Shown here one piece after another: positions 18,001-26,400 of a DNA stretch of 64,000 bases. A program made the position numbers and the translations under genes. The stretch comes from an uncultured Flavobacteriales bacterium. GTDB lineage: Bacteria; Bacteroidota; Bacteroidia; CAIKAF01. The stretch covers positions 1 to 64,000 of the forward strand of contig CAIKAF010000024.1 in the NCBI GenBank assembly GCA_903825395.1, given 5' to 3'. The notes below the pieces were generated by a model. That model was given only the letters and a program-made list of their open reading frames with translations. It was not told the origin of the DNA and did not search any database. Positions within the stretch are counted from its first letter, which is position 1; every line of letters begins with the position of its first letter.

Positions 18001-18266
18001 TTCAAGAAACCTTTGATGGCAGCTGGAAGATTTTAAACGAACAGGCCATTCTCTTGCCCGACGGCCGGCTTCGCCGGCCCGACCGGGTGGCCATCCGCGG
18101 AAACGAAGTCCGCATCATTGACTACAAAACAGGCAGCAAAAAAGAAGAGCATCAGCAACAAATTCAAGGCTATATGCGCTTGCTGCAGCAAATGGGTATG
18201 TCTGGCGCCACCGGCTATTTGGTGTATTTAGATGAAATGACTACTGTAACTGTACCTGCACGATGA
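15057..18266 (+). CDS. addA: AddA-like helicase-nuclease subunit (UvrD/RecB family)
   Basis: This 1069-residue protein is a superfamily 1 helicase with a C-terminal nuclease. The Walker A is KASAGAGKTYR (Lys15). The Walker B is DEFQD at residues 394-398. Later motifs are VGDVKQAIYRFRNGD, TTIHKSKGLEFDV (about 744) and LLYVTFTRPRR. The PD-(D/E)XK nuclease motif is RIIDYKTG near residue 1020. With the next gene it would form the AddAB complex, which resects double-strand breaks for RecA loading. The frame is open further upstream to 14985, but the ATG at 15057 puts Walker A at the family's usual place, so it is preferred. It overlaps addB by four bases (ATGA). Sequence is divergent from Bacillus AddA, as is normal in this phylum. 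Confidence 0.9.
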   Translation: MSVIHLLKASAGAGKTYRLAYTFIRLALQSKGQWQRILAVTFTNKSTREMKERILSSLRQLALEPLKSLYFKQLCTDLNLPQEQPHELQNRSLKLLQELLQDYGRFHVLTLDSFMQRMLRSLAREIDLSAGYAIEMDRDKILSALVQRLMDDLTADSYIAQWLNRFAADRLESEKSWDFRRDLMAFSGQVLEEKFQLKQDLILNFLENESSMEEMLRFANKELDQWTEKIKSQAEYAVQEMDRAGFEIGDFAFGNKGGIMLLFKALEPDVTSIGAELEKARVLQFYSDPEAWFTNQNREAGLPRAATLYQAYHELFDALQSTLPMAYSCHLLKSRVYELGLITEMIRLLGQWRDEENKLSISDAAPILNNVMAGNNQSFIFEKWGNYFDHFLIDEFQDTSGLQWSNLKPLVENGLAQGKESLLVGDVKQAIYRFRNGDWKLLHETVALEFGNQVQPEPMNENYRSLVGILDFNRAFFEACPGIMADVVARQNIDPSWIVKLPQIYQNAGQNPGKEKQKEHSGLVQFNLPFLSDLNAEQSRWYCFNQTIDRVRDLLDNHGYLPGHIAFLFRDNDSINTFVEAYQERKMAEPEKHWPDISTESAARLQIHPAVVILLGVLHALDRKPDAVNLAQASLNYRRWILQEEHAQPLAPNWDADPFLLRLKPRLETWRHASLADVLRDAAVELNLFQHEAWHPFIKAFLNLAAEWSHTEGGNFGYFLDWWSQEGDSQSLGLSDDPNNMIATTIHKSKGLEFDVVLVPYLGGDVQKYNDLLWAEPNPRQPGFPPLIPVPFSGGLKYSFFRDKWEEETLNQWLDTLNLLYVTFTRPRRMLEVWSPLTKDNLREKEKNYSRISSILLFALHALKPEVSGSNEGYTYTFGSCPPPEIQAEKPQNCFLAGIPQPADQRLRPSITILGQPSEDWEQRQHALRRGLIVHRLAAGLDGNPATTEKLLNGLLLEGLMEERERAEYQALIETLLGMPVVQETFDGSWKILNEQAILLPDGRLRRPDRVAIRGNEVRIIDYKTGSKKEEHQQQIQGYMRLLQQMGMSGATGYLVYLDEMTTVTVPAR

Positions 18267-21076
18267 ATCAATATTTAAATGAAGTTGCACGGCAGCTGTT
18301 GGAGGAACATGGGCAGGATTTAAGCTCCGCAATGGTTCTGCTGCCCACCCGACGCTCGGGGTTGTTTCTTCGGAAACACTTGGCGGAACAGGCGGGAAAG
18401 CCCATTTGGGCACCCAACATGCAAACCATGGAATCGTTCTTTGCGGAAGCTTCCGGCCAAACCTTGGCTCCCGGTACCGATTTGCTGATGCGCCTGCACC
18501 CCATTTTCAATCAAACGGTGTATGAAGAGCCCTTTGAACGCTTTTACTTTTGGGGTCAGGTAATTTTGGAGGAGTTTGAACGCATAGATCAGGCCTTGGC
18601 TCAACCCGAAGAATTGTTTCGGGTGCTGTTGGAGGAGCGCGAAATTGATGCGGCCTTTTCCAGCATGGAACCCGAAGCCCGTGCCTTGGCCATTCGATTT
18701 TGGAAGGGGTTCATCCCCGAAACCTCAAAAATTCAAGAGGAGTTTTTACGGATTTGGAGGAGCGGGAGTGCTTTGTATCAGGCCTTTCAGGCGCACTTGG
18801 ACGAACATCAATTAAGCTATCCGGGCCGGGCCGTTCGGCATTGGGTAGAACAGGTACAGCCTCCCGATAACTCGGAGTACACACACCTATATCTATTGGA
18901 TCCCCTTTGGATTTCTAAAGCCCAGGAAAAGGCCATTCAGAAATTAGGCCAAACCCATGAAGTGCGCGTGTTTTGGAATCCCTCAAAAAGCGCGGAATGC
19001 ATGTCTGAAGATGCGTATTACCAGCGAAGGACCAGCTGGAAATCGCGCTTGGGCAAAGCCGTAGAAGTTCCGGAACCCAAGGTGGCTGCCCAAATTACCA
19101 CCTATCAGGCGGGAGGACAAGAAGGGCAGGCCTCTTGCTTAGCGGGCCTTCTGCTGGACGATTCCATCGACTTTGAAGACACCGCCGTGGTGTTGCCCAA
19201 TGCCCAAATGTTGATGCCTGCCATACAGTATTTGCCCGCATCGGTGCAATCTCTCAACATTTCCATTGGGCACCCCATTTCAGAAAGTTCTATTTCGCAC
19301 TGGTTTTACGCCCTAAGGCAGCTGCACAGCACCAAGCGCAAGGATTTTTTTAGTCCCGAGGTCTGGCTTAAATCTTCCAGGTTGTTGAAATTTTTGGAAT
19401 TGCCTTCCACCAACGAAGGGTTTACGATTCAGGCTACCCAGTTGTCTGAAGCCATCATTAAAAGCCGAAAGCCGGAAACAGCACGCTCTGAAATGCTGGA
19501 TGCGCCGGCCGTATTGGCTTGGTTGGATCCGTTGATGGAAGATCGGTTTCATGTACTGCGTTTGGCCCAGCATTGGTGCGACAGGTTGGCAGAAGAAAAT
19601 CAAGATCCCCGAGGGCTCACCACCCAAATGGCGTTTTACCTTTCCGCTCAGTTGCGCCGGGTTCGGGAAGGGTTGAATCCGTTTTTGGATAGCTTAACAT
19701 CCGAAGCCCAATGGAAAATTATAGACCGCCTCATCAAATCCATCAAAACCCCGTTTAGTGGCGAACCCCTAACCGGTTTGCAAATCTTGGGTTTACAGGA
19801 AACCGCCAACCTTGACTTTAAACGTGTTATTGTATTGCAAACCAACGAAGGCAGTCTGCCCTCTAAGGGTTCCGCCCATGGACTCATACCCTTTCACCTG
19901 AAAAAGGCCTTTGGAATGGATTTGCCTGAAGACCGGGAAAAAACAGAAGGGCTGTTGTTGTTTCAATTAATGGAACGGGCAGAACGGGTTGATTTAATTT
20001 ACAACAACCAGATTAAAAGCGGAGATACGGGCGAGCCCAGTCGGTTTATCCTTCAGTGGGAATGGATGCACAATCGGTTGCGGCATCTGCCTACGCTCAG
20101 CGAGCCATTGAACATTCGGCCGGAGAGTTCCATGCCCATTTCCATTGCCAAGGAGGGGCAGGTGGCTGTCCGGTTGCAGGAATACATTAGCAAGAATGAA
20201 TTGTCGGCCTCCACGCTTAACGATTTTATGACCTGTGGATTGCGGTTTTACCTGAGTAAACTGCAGGGCATAGAGCAGCGGCAGCAACCGGCCGAGCAAA
20301 TGGATGCCGCCATGTTGGGTACCTTGATTCATGCGGTGCTTGAACATTTTTACAAGGCGCATCCGGCGGGGCAGCCCATAGAAAAGGAGTGGATTAAGGC
20401 CCAGGGAACCGAAGCCAATTTAAAAGCTTTGACGGCAAGAGCCTTGCAGGAGTATTTTGAATCGGCCCGGCCGGTCGATCAAACCCGTGGCGAATTGGTG
20501 CTGTTGAATTCCGTGGTATTGTTTCATGTTCAGCAGGTATTGAGGCAGGACATCGAGAATCCCAACCGGTTTTACTTTGAGGGGGCCGAGCAGCGCATCA
20601 ACCTGAGTTACACCTTGTCGCAGGGTGAAACCGTGAAGTTCAAAGGCTTTGTAGATCGTATGGATGTGTTGATGCATCCGGAGGGAGAAATATTTCGATT
20701 GTTGGACTACAAAACCGGAAAATTTGATCGCAAAAAAATAAATTTCAGCAGTGTTGCTGAGGCATTTCCGGGCGATAATCTGCATAAAAAGGAATTGTTT
20801 CAAGTGTTTTTGTATGGGTGGTTGGCCATGCGTGGGGCCTTGCCGGGCGACCGCAAGGTCATGCCGGGATTGTGGTTTATTCGGAGCCGCAGCAGCGATG
20901 GGGCCTTGGTTCAGGGCGATAAACCGGTCACCGATTTTCGTCCCTTCGCTCAGGAGTTTGAGGACAGGTTGAATGCGGTATTGAGCGACCTGTTGGATTT
21001 GCAGAAGCCTTTTGAGCAAACCACAACCACCGAAGACTGCGCATATTGTGCGTTTAAGACCATGTGTGGAAGGTAG
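18263..21076 (+). CDS. addB: AddB-like PD-(D/E)XK nuclease subunit with iron-sulphur staple
   Basis: This 937-residue protein has an N-terminal helicase-like region without a working Walker A (it starts with LLPTRRSGLFLRKHL) and a C-terminal nuclease domain. The nuclease motif is RLLDYKTGK near residue 815. Four cysteines suit a 4Fe-4S staple: Cys658 (DFMTCGLRFY) and Cys926, Cys929 and Cys935 (CAYCAFKTMC at the end). This is the AddB arrangement, in which the inactive helicase half recognises Chi and the nuclease cuts one strand. It is translationally coupled to addA. The stop is followed by nearly 500 bases without a supported gene before hipB. Confidence 0.88.
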   Translation: MNQYLNEVARQLLEEHGQDLSSAMVLLPTRRSGLFLRKHLAEQAGKPIWAPNMQTMESFFAEASGQTLAPGTDLLMRLHPIFNQTVYEEPFERFYFWGQVILEEFERIDQALAQPEELFRVLLEEREIDAAFSSMEPEARALAIRFWKGFIPETSKIQEEFLRIWRSGSALYQAFQAHLDEHQLSYPGRAVRHWVEQVQPPDNSEYTHLYLLDPLWISKAQEKAIQKLGQTHEVRVFWNPSKSAECMSEDAYYQRRTSWKSRLGKAVEVPEPKVAAQITTYQAGGQEGQASCLAGLLLDDSIDFEDTAVVLPNAQMLMPAIQYLPASVQSLNISIGHPISESSISHWFYALRQLHSTKRKDFFSPEVWLKSSRLLKFLELPSTNEGFTIQATQLSEAIIKSRKPETARSEMLDAPAVLAWLDPLMEDRFHVLRLAQHWCDRLAEENQDPRGLTTQMAFYLSAQLRRVREGLNPFLDSLTSEAQWKIIDRLIKSIKTPFSGEPLTGLQILGLQETANLDFKRVIVLQTNEGSLPSKGSAHGLIPFHLKKAFGMDLPEDREKTEGLLLFQLMERAERVDLIYNNQIKSGDTGEPSRFILQWEWMHNRLRHLPTLSEPLNIRPESSMPISIAKEGQVAVRLQEYISKNELSASTLNDFMTCGLRFYLSKLQGIEQRQQPAEQMDAAMLGTLIHAVLEHFYKAHPAGQPIEKEWIKAQGTEANLKALTARALQEYFESARPVDQTRGELVLLNSVVLFHVQQVLRQDIENPNRFYFEGAEQRINLSYTLSQGETVKFKGFVDRMDVLMHPEGEIFRLLDYKTGKFDRKKINFSSVAEAFPGDNLHKKELFQVFLYGWLAMRGALPGDRKVMPGLWFIRSRSSDGALVQGDKPVTDFRPFAQEFEDRLNAVLSDLLDLQKPFEQTTTTEDCAYCAFKTMCGR

Positions 21077-21274
21077 GGGCGGAGGCGCGGGGCCTATTCT
21101 TTTGGTTCTTTGATGGCGCGTTGTTTTTATTCAGTAGAAAAAAAGCAGCAGCTGCTTATTATGCATTGGAAGGCATTGAAGAGCAATTGCACTTATTGCC
21201 CCAAAGGCATTCAGTAGAGGGCTGGGTTTACGAAGAGTTTGCATCAGTCACCTTGCAACTGCTTTTAATGAATG
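21077..21274. other. Unassigned stretch after addB with a doubtful small ORF
   Basis: An open frame at 21064-21303 (79 codons) overlaps the addB end. It has no recognisable domain and no clear ribosome site, and it runs into an operator palindrome. I do not support it as a gene. The rest may be a remnant of an earlier insertion next to the toxin-antitoxin locus. Confidence 0.3.
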
Positions 21275-21288
21275 CACCCTATAGGGTA
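21275..21288. promoter_or_regulatory. Operator palindrome 1 (CACCC-N4-GGGTA)
   Basis: CACCCTATAGGGTA is one of four related palindromes upstream of hipB. Its centre is 41 bp from operator 2. It is the most diverged from TACCC-N4-GGGTA. Confidence 0.6.
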
Positions 21289-21315
21289 CAAAATCAGATA
21301 TGAATCTTGAATTTG

Positions 21316-21329
21316 TACCCGAAAGGGTA
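21316..21329. promoter_or_regulatory. Operator palindrome 2 (TACCC-N4-GGGTA)
   Basis: TACCCGAAAGGGTA follows AATTTG and is itself followed by a short open frame (MIEKRKK, then stop). This copies the layout of operator 4 in front of hipB and suggests a duplicated, now dead, promoter-start region. Confidence 0.7.
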
Positions 21330-21501
21330 TGCTATATGATTGAGAAAAGAAAAAAATAGTCCAAAATCAGCCCGAATGCCCTCCGTTTGTCAAGGGGAGG
21401 CATTGCTTTAGCGGCTAAGGCCAAAGCGGCTGCCCAGCGCGATGGCCGTTTGCTTTTCGGCTTTTAGCGTTCCTGATGCGCGGTTGGAATTTTATTGAAT
21501 A
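21330..21501. other. Spacer between the two operator pairs
   Basis: No gene is visible. The first bases (TATATGATTGAGAAAAG) look like a lost start region matching that of hipB. The rest, including AGCGGCTAAGGCCAAAGCGG, has no feature I can name. Confidence 0.3.
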
Positions 21502-21515
21502 CACCCGAACGGGTA
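21502..21515. promoter_or_regulatory. Operator palindrome 3 (CACCC-N4-GGGTA)
   Basis: CACCCGAACGGGTA lies 41 bp, centre to centre, before operator 4 and covers the region where the -33 element of the hipB promoter would be. Confidence 0.7.
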
Positions 21516-21534
21516 CATATTTAAAAAATATTCC

Positions 21535-21556
21535 TAAATTTGTACCCAAATGGGTA
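21535..21556 (+). promoter_or_regulatory. hipB promoter -7 element with operator 4
   Basis: TAAATTTG at 21535-21542 fits TAnnTTTG, and the perfect palindrome TACCCAAATGGGTA at 21543-21556 follows at once, covering the expected transcription start. The hipB ATG is at 21561. Repressor bound here would block initiation directly, which is the usual autoregulation of hip operons. Confidence 0.7.
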
Positions 21557-21560
21557 TACT

Positions 21561-21770
21561 ATGAGCCTGGCAGCCTTTGTAAAAAGCAAACGTAAATTGG
21601 TGAAACTCACCCAGCCTGAGCTGGCTGAAAAGGCCGGGGTAGGTTTGCGATTTATTCGTGAATTGGAACAGGGGAAGGAAACCTTGAGGTTGGACAAGGT
21701 AAACCAAGTCTTGCAGCTTTTTGGCTATGAGGTTGGGGCCGTTCCTCAAATTAGGCTTTTAGAATCTTAA
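21561..21770 (+). CDS. hipB: HipB-like HTH repressor/antitoxin
   Basis: This 69-residue protein is almost wholly a Cro/C1-type helix-turn-helix: FVKSKRKLVKLTQPELAEKAGVGLRFIRELEQGK (only partly needed; the key block is LTQPELAEKAGVGLRFIREL). It continues with LRLDKVNQVLQLFGYEVG, typical of HipB. It binds operator palindromes and helps restrain the kinase toxin. The frame extends back to a TTG at 21540, but that lies inside the promoter and operator, so the ATG at 21561 is the start. The hipS gene follows 21 bases later, so the three genes form an operon. Confidence 0.85.
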   Translation: MSLAAFVKSKRKLVKLTQPELAEKAGVGLRFIRELEQGKETLRLDKVNQVLQLFGYEVGAVPQIRLLES

Positions 21771-21791
21771 CTTCAATTTAACATCTGTGCC

Positions 21792-22124
21792 ATGCGCAAA
21801 GCAGCCGTAAAAATTGAGGATCACATAGTCGGATGGCTCACACAAGATGAGCTGGGGTATCATTTTGAATATGAGCGAGCCTATGCTGTTAAGCCAGGGG
21901 CTCGGCAGGTAAGCTTGACCTTACCTCTAAGGGAGGAGAAGTACACATCAAAGGTACTGTTCCCCTTTTTTGATGGTCTTATACCCGAAGGGTGGTTGCT
22001 TGATATAGCCGAAAAGAACTGGAAATTGAATCCCAGAGATCGGATGGGATTGTTGTTGGCCTGTTGCAAAGATTGCGTTGGGGTTGTGAGTATAGTGGAA
22101 GTAAAAGAGGAGGAAGTGCCATGA
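21792..22124 (+). CDS. hipS: HipS-like protein (separate N-subdomain of HipA)
   Basis: This 110-residue protein matches only the N-terminal subdomain of HipA: it has VGWLTQDELGYHFEYE and the block SLTLPLREEKYTS...LFPFFDGLIPEGW, which is the conserved L-P-x-FDGLLPEG turn of HipA. In HipBST systems this small protein, not HipB, acts as the main antitoxin of the kinase. Its stop overlaps the hipT start by four bases (ATGA at 22121-22124). The split is a true two-gene arrangement and not a frameshift: both parts have complete ends and the join matches known HipS-HipT borders. Confidence 0.82.
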   Translation: MRKAAVKIEDHIVGWLTQDELGYHFEYERAYAVKPGARQVSLTLPLREEKYTSKVLFPFFDGLIPEGWLLDIAEKNWKLNPRDRMGLLLACCKDCVGVVSIVEVKEEEVP

Positions 22125-23062
22125 AAAACTGCCTGTTTTGTTATAAGCCAGTGGACCTAGACGGGAAGGATTTTCATGCCTTTTGCTCAAAGCAGATTTT
22201 TGGCCAGCCGAGTCCGCCAGTATTGCCCTATTCAGAAGAAGATTTGGAAGCACTGGCTCAGGAAGTGATACGCAGCCAAACCGCAGTGGCGGGTGTTCAG
22301 GCCAAGTTGTCCTTGCAGATCAGCAGCAATAGCAGAGCTGGAACCGAACGAAGGTTTACCCTAGTGGGCTTATGGGGCGGGTATATTTTGAAACCACCTG
22401 CCATGCAGTATCCACATTTGCCCGAAGTGGAAGATGCCACTATGCATTTGGCAGAAATTGCCAAAATAAAAACAGCACCACACAGTTTGGTTCGACTAAA
22501 ATCGGGCAATCTGGGCTATGTTACCAAGCGCATAGATCGGACATATCGGGGCAAATTGGCCATGGAAGACATGTGCCAACTTACCGAACGGCTTACAGAG
22601 GACAAATATCAGGGCAGCTATGAGCAGATTGCTAAAGTCATTCAAAGGTATTCAGCAACACCCGGATTGGATTTGGTGAACTTTTTTGAACTGCTGCTCT
22701 TCTCTTTCCTAACCGGAAACGCCGACATGCATTTGAAGAATTTCTCCTTGCTTGAGCAGTCCGGCATTGGTATGGTTTTTTCTCCGGCTTACGATTTGGT
22801 AAATACCGCCTTAGTAAATCCTGACGATAAAGAGGAAATGGCATTAACCCTAAACGGGCGAAAGAAAAAACTAAAAAAACAGGATTTTCTGGCGGCCATG
22901 AACATAGCGAAAATAGACAGAAAGCAACAGGAAAACATCTTTGCCAAGATGGCAAAGGCCTTACCCCAATGGCTGGAGTTGATTGACAGAAGTTTTTTGA
23001 CCGATGAATTCAAAGAAGGGTATAAAATCATTTTAACAGAACGAACTGGGCGGGTGCTGTAG
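22121..23062 (+). CDS. hipT: HipT-like serine/threonine kinase toxin
   Basis: This 313-residue protein is the kinase core of HipA. It starts with a small Cys/His motif (CLFCYKPVDLDGKDFHAFC). The Gly-rich loop is at residues 54-62 (TAVAGVQAK). A lysine at position 91 (GGYILKP) fits the ATP-binding lysine. The catalytic loop is GNADMHLKN (Asp202, Asn207) and the metal-binding Asp225 lies in SPAYDLVNT. Family toxins phosphorylate aminoacyl-tRNA synthetases and stop growth. The position that holds the regulatory serine in HipA (Ser150) reads as Ala55 here. The frame is open back to 22064, but the ATG at 22121 overlaps the hipS stop and is the likely start. The 3' end is followed by repeat copy E. 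Confidence 0.85.
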   Translation: MKNCLFCYKPVDLDGKDFHAFCSKQIFGQPSPPVLPYSEEDLEALAQEVIRSQTAVAGVQAKLSLQISSNSRAGTERRFTLVGLWGGYILKPPAMQYPHLPEVEDATMHLAEIAKIKTAPHSLVRLKSGNLGYVTKRIDRTYRGKLAMEDMCQLTERLTEDKYQGSYEQIAKVIQRYSATPGLDLVNFFELLLFSFLTGNADMHLKNFSLLEQSGIGMVFSPAYDLVNTALVNPDDKEEMALTLNGRKKKLKKQDFLAAMNIAKIDRKQQENIFAKMAKALPQWLELIDRSFLTDEFKEGYKIILTERTGRVL

Positions 23063-23165
23063 ATGCTCGTTTTAGGTGCTTGATTTAAATTATTGAGATA
23101 CATAAAGTTCTTAGTAAAGGCTGACCAAGACCTAATCTTGTTTACTTCCCCCAATCCCTCCCCCG

Positions 23166-23317
23166 TCGCCCGCGGTAGGGATGGAGTAGGGTAGCCCGAA
23201 AAGCCCAAGGCGCGGCCTGCGCCAACCGGCGGGGGCGACCTTGGGAGCCACCCGCCGGTGGCTGCAGGCCCCGCCTTGGGCTGCGGACTACCCACGACAG
23301 CCCGTTTACCGCCCCCC
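23166..23317 (+). repeat. Variable-stem hairpin repeat, copy E
   Basis: The arms at 23202-23220 (AGCCCAAGGCGCGGCCTGC) and 23264-23282 (GCAGGCCCCGCCTTGGGCT) are complementary at 18 of 19 bases and enclose a 43-base apical segment with the core GGGGCGACCTTGGGAGCC. The outer pair is GGGTAGCCCG with CGGACTACCC, which differs from copy A (GTTG/CAAC) but still pairs. The 3' block is CAGCCCGTTTACCGCC. The rest of 23063-23435 holds no gene. Confidence 0.85.
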
Positions 23318-23386
23318 AAAAAAATCCCCAGCCATTCCCCCCGATTTTACCGCCCCATTTCCCCCACAACTCTGCTTTTTAATGCC

Positions 23387-23394
23387 TATTTTTG
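23387..23394 (+). promoter_or_regulatory. -7 promoter element for icmF
   Basis: TATTTTTG fits TAnnTTTG, 42 bases before the ATG at 23436. No clear upstream TTG is seen. Confidence 0.4.
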
Positions 23395-23435
23395 CCCCGA
23401 AACTGCCGTATTCTACGCTGCTGTTTTTTTAGCTG

Positions 23436-26400
23436 ATGCCTATGGAAACCACGCCTTACAGCCCCAAACATAAAATTCGAATTGTGACGGCCGCCGCCCT
23501 CTTTGACGGCCACGACGCAGCCATTAATATTATGCGACGCATTATTCAAGCCAGCGGAGCCGAGGTGATTCACCTGGGCCACGACCGCTCGGTGCAGGAA
23601 GTCGTGCAAACCGCCCTGCAAGAAGATGCCAATGCCATTGCCATGACGTCCTACCAAGGCGGACACATGGAATATTTTACCTACATGTACGACCTGCTGA
23701 AGGAAAATGGGGCCGAACACATTAAAATTTTTGGCGGCGGCGGCGGCGTTATTCTGCCCGAAGAAATTGAACAACTCCACGCCCACGGCATTGAACGCAT
23801 TTACAGCCCCGACGATGGCCGAGCCCTTGGACTGCAAGGCATGATTAACGATTTGCTGCGCCGCTGCGATTATGCCATCGGCGAATCCATCGAACAGGAA
23901 CTCAAGGAATATGCCACCGGAAAACCCTCGTTCCGCTGCCTGGCCCGACTGATTTCGGCCGCCGAAAATTTCGGCGATCTGCACGCCCCCCAACTGCAAC
24001 CCATCTTTAACGCGGGCGAAGCGGCTCAGGTTCCTGTACTGGGAATTACGGGCACCGGCGGAGCCGGAAAAAGCTCGCTGGTGGATGAGCTGGTGCGCCG
24101 ATTCCTGCTCGATTTCCCCGATAAAACCATGGCCATCGTTTCGGTAGATCCCAGCAAACGCAAAACCGGCGGAGCCCTGCTGGGCGATCGCATCCGCATG
24201 AACGCCATCAACCACCCCCGCGTGTTTATGCGCTCTATGGCCACCCGCCAAAGCAACCTGGCCCTGAGCCGCTATGTGAAAGAATCCATCTCCATTTTAA
24301 AGTCGGCCGGCTTCGACCTGATTATCCTGGAAACCAGCGGAATTGGACAAAGCGATACGGAAATTACCGAACATGCCGATTATGCGCTGTATGTGATGAC
24401 TCCGGAATACGGGGCCGCTACGCAGCTGGAGAAAATCGATATGCTGGATTTTGCCGATGCCATTGCCTTGAATAAGTTCGATAAGCGCGGCGCCCTGGAC
24501 GCCCTGCGCGACGTACGCAAGCAATACAAACGAAACCACCAGCTCTGGGAGGCCGACGATGAGTCTTTGCCCGTGCTGGGAACGATTGCCTCGCAATTCA
24601 ACGACCCCGGCATGAACGCCCTGTACCGTAGGGTAATGGACGGCCTATCGGCCAAAACCGGAGCCAAACTGAACAGCTCCCTGGAAATCAGCCGGGAGAT
24701 GTCGGAGAAAATCTACATTATTCCTCCGCACCGCACCCGATACCTCAGCGAAATATCAGAAAACAATCGGCAGTACAACCGCTGGGCCGAACAGCAGGCC
24801 GATATGGCGGAAAAAGTCTATGCCATTCATCAATCGTTAGAGATTCTGGCGGCCAAAGGGCAACAGGAATCGGAAACCTACGCGGCCTTGGCCGAACTGC
24901 GCAGTCAATTGGAATTGGATTTGGACGGCCGCAACCGTCAGCTTCTGGAGCAATTTCCGGAACTGGTAGAGCGGTTTAAGCAAGATGAATTTGTGTTTCA
25001 GGTGCGCGGCAAAGATATTCGCATGGCTACCCACAGCCTGAGCTTGTCGCAAACCCGCATACCTAAGGTGTCTTCGCCGCGGTACCGCAGCTGGGGCGAC
25101 CAATTGCGCTGGCTGCTGCAAGAGAACTTTCCGGGCTATTTCCCCTACACTTCGGGCGTGTTTCCTTTTAAGCGCGATGGGGAAGATCCTACGCGGATGT
25201 TTGCCGGCGAGGGCGGACCGGAACGCACCAACCGCCGCTTTCACTACGTGTCGAAAGGATTGCCCGCAGCACGTCTTTCCACCGCATTTGATTCCGTTAC
25301 CTTGTACGGCAACGACCCCGGCTACCGCCCCGATATTTATGGGAAAATCGGCAATTCAGGGGTGTCCATTTGCTGCTTAGACGATGCCAAGAAATTGTAT
25401 TCCGGCTTTGATTTATGTGCCCCCAGCACTTCAGTGTCGATGACCATCAATGGTCCGGCAGCCATGTTAACGGCCTTCTTTATGAACGCGGCCATCGATC
25501 AACAGTGCGAAAAATACATCCACGAACAAGGGCTACAGGCCGAGGTTCAGAAAAAGATACAGGATGTGTATGCCGCCAAAGGTCAAACTCCACCGGCCTA
25601 CCACGGCGACTTGCCCGAGGGCAACAATGGCCTGGGATTGATGCTGTTGGGCGTTACCGGCGATGAGGTATTGCCGGCCGAGGTGTATCAGCGCATCAAA
25701 GACCAAACCGTTGCCGCCGTTCGCGGAACCGTACAGGCCGACATATTGAAGGAAGACCAGGCTCAGAACACCTGCATTTTTTCCACCGAATTCAGCTTGC
25801 GCCTGATGGGCGACATGCAGCAGTACTTTATTTGGAAGGGTGTCCGCAATTTTTATTCGGTGTCGATTTCGGGCTACCACATTGCCGAAGCCGGAGCCAA
25901 TCCCATTTCGCAGCTGGCCTTCACTTTGGCCAATGGATTTACCTATGTAGAATACTACCGCTCGCGGGGCATGGACATTGACGCCTTTGCCCCCAATTTG
26001 AGTTTCTTCTTCAGCAACGGAATGGATCCGGAGTACGCGGTGTTGGGCCGGGTGGCCCGCCGGATTTGGTCTAAGGCCATGAAAAACCTGTACCAAGCTC
26101 AGGAGCGCAGCCAAATGCTGAAATACCACATTCAAACCTCGGGCCGTTCCTTGCACGCTCAAGAAATCGACTTCAACGATATTCGTACCACCTTGCAGGC
26201 CTTGTATGCCATTTACGACAACTGCCAAAGTCTGCATACCAATGCCTATGACGAAGCCATTACCACGCCAACCGAAGAATCGGTGCGCCGGGCCATGGCC
26301 ATACAGCTCATCATCAATAAGGAATTGGGATTGGCGAAAAACGAAAATCCCTTGCAGGGTTCCTTCATCATTGAAGAACTCACCGATTTGGTGGAGGAGG

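Noticed and set aside
21064-21303. 79-codon ORF after addB
   Set aside because: No domain, no convincing start, overlaps the addB end and an operator palindrome.
21792-23062. hipA broken by a frameshift
   Set aside because: Each part has a full domain and the ATGA junction falls at the known HipS/HipT border, so a genuine split system explains it better.
23379-24251. 290-codon ORF antisense to icmF
   Set aside because: It lies wholly opposite the clear B12 and GTPase domains and its Gly/His-rich composition is what GC-rich codons give on the reverse strand.
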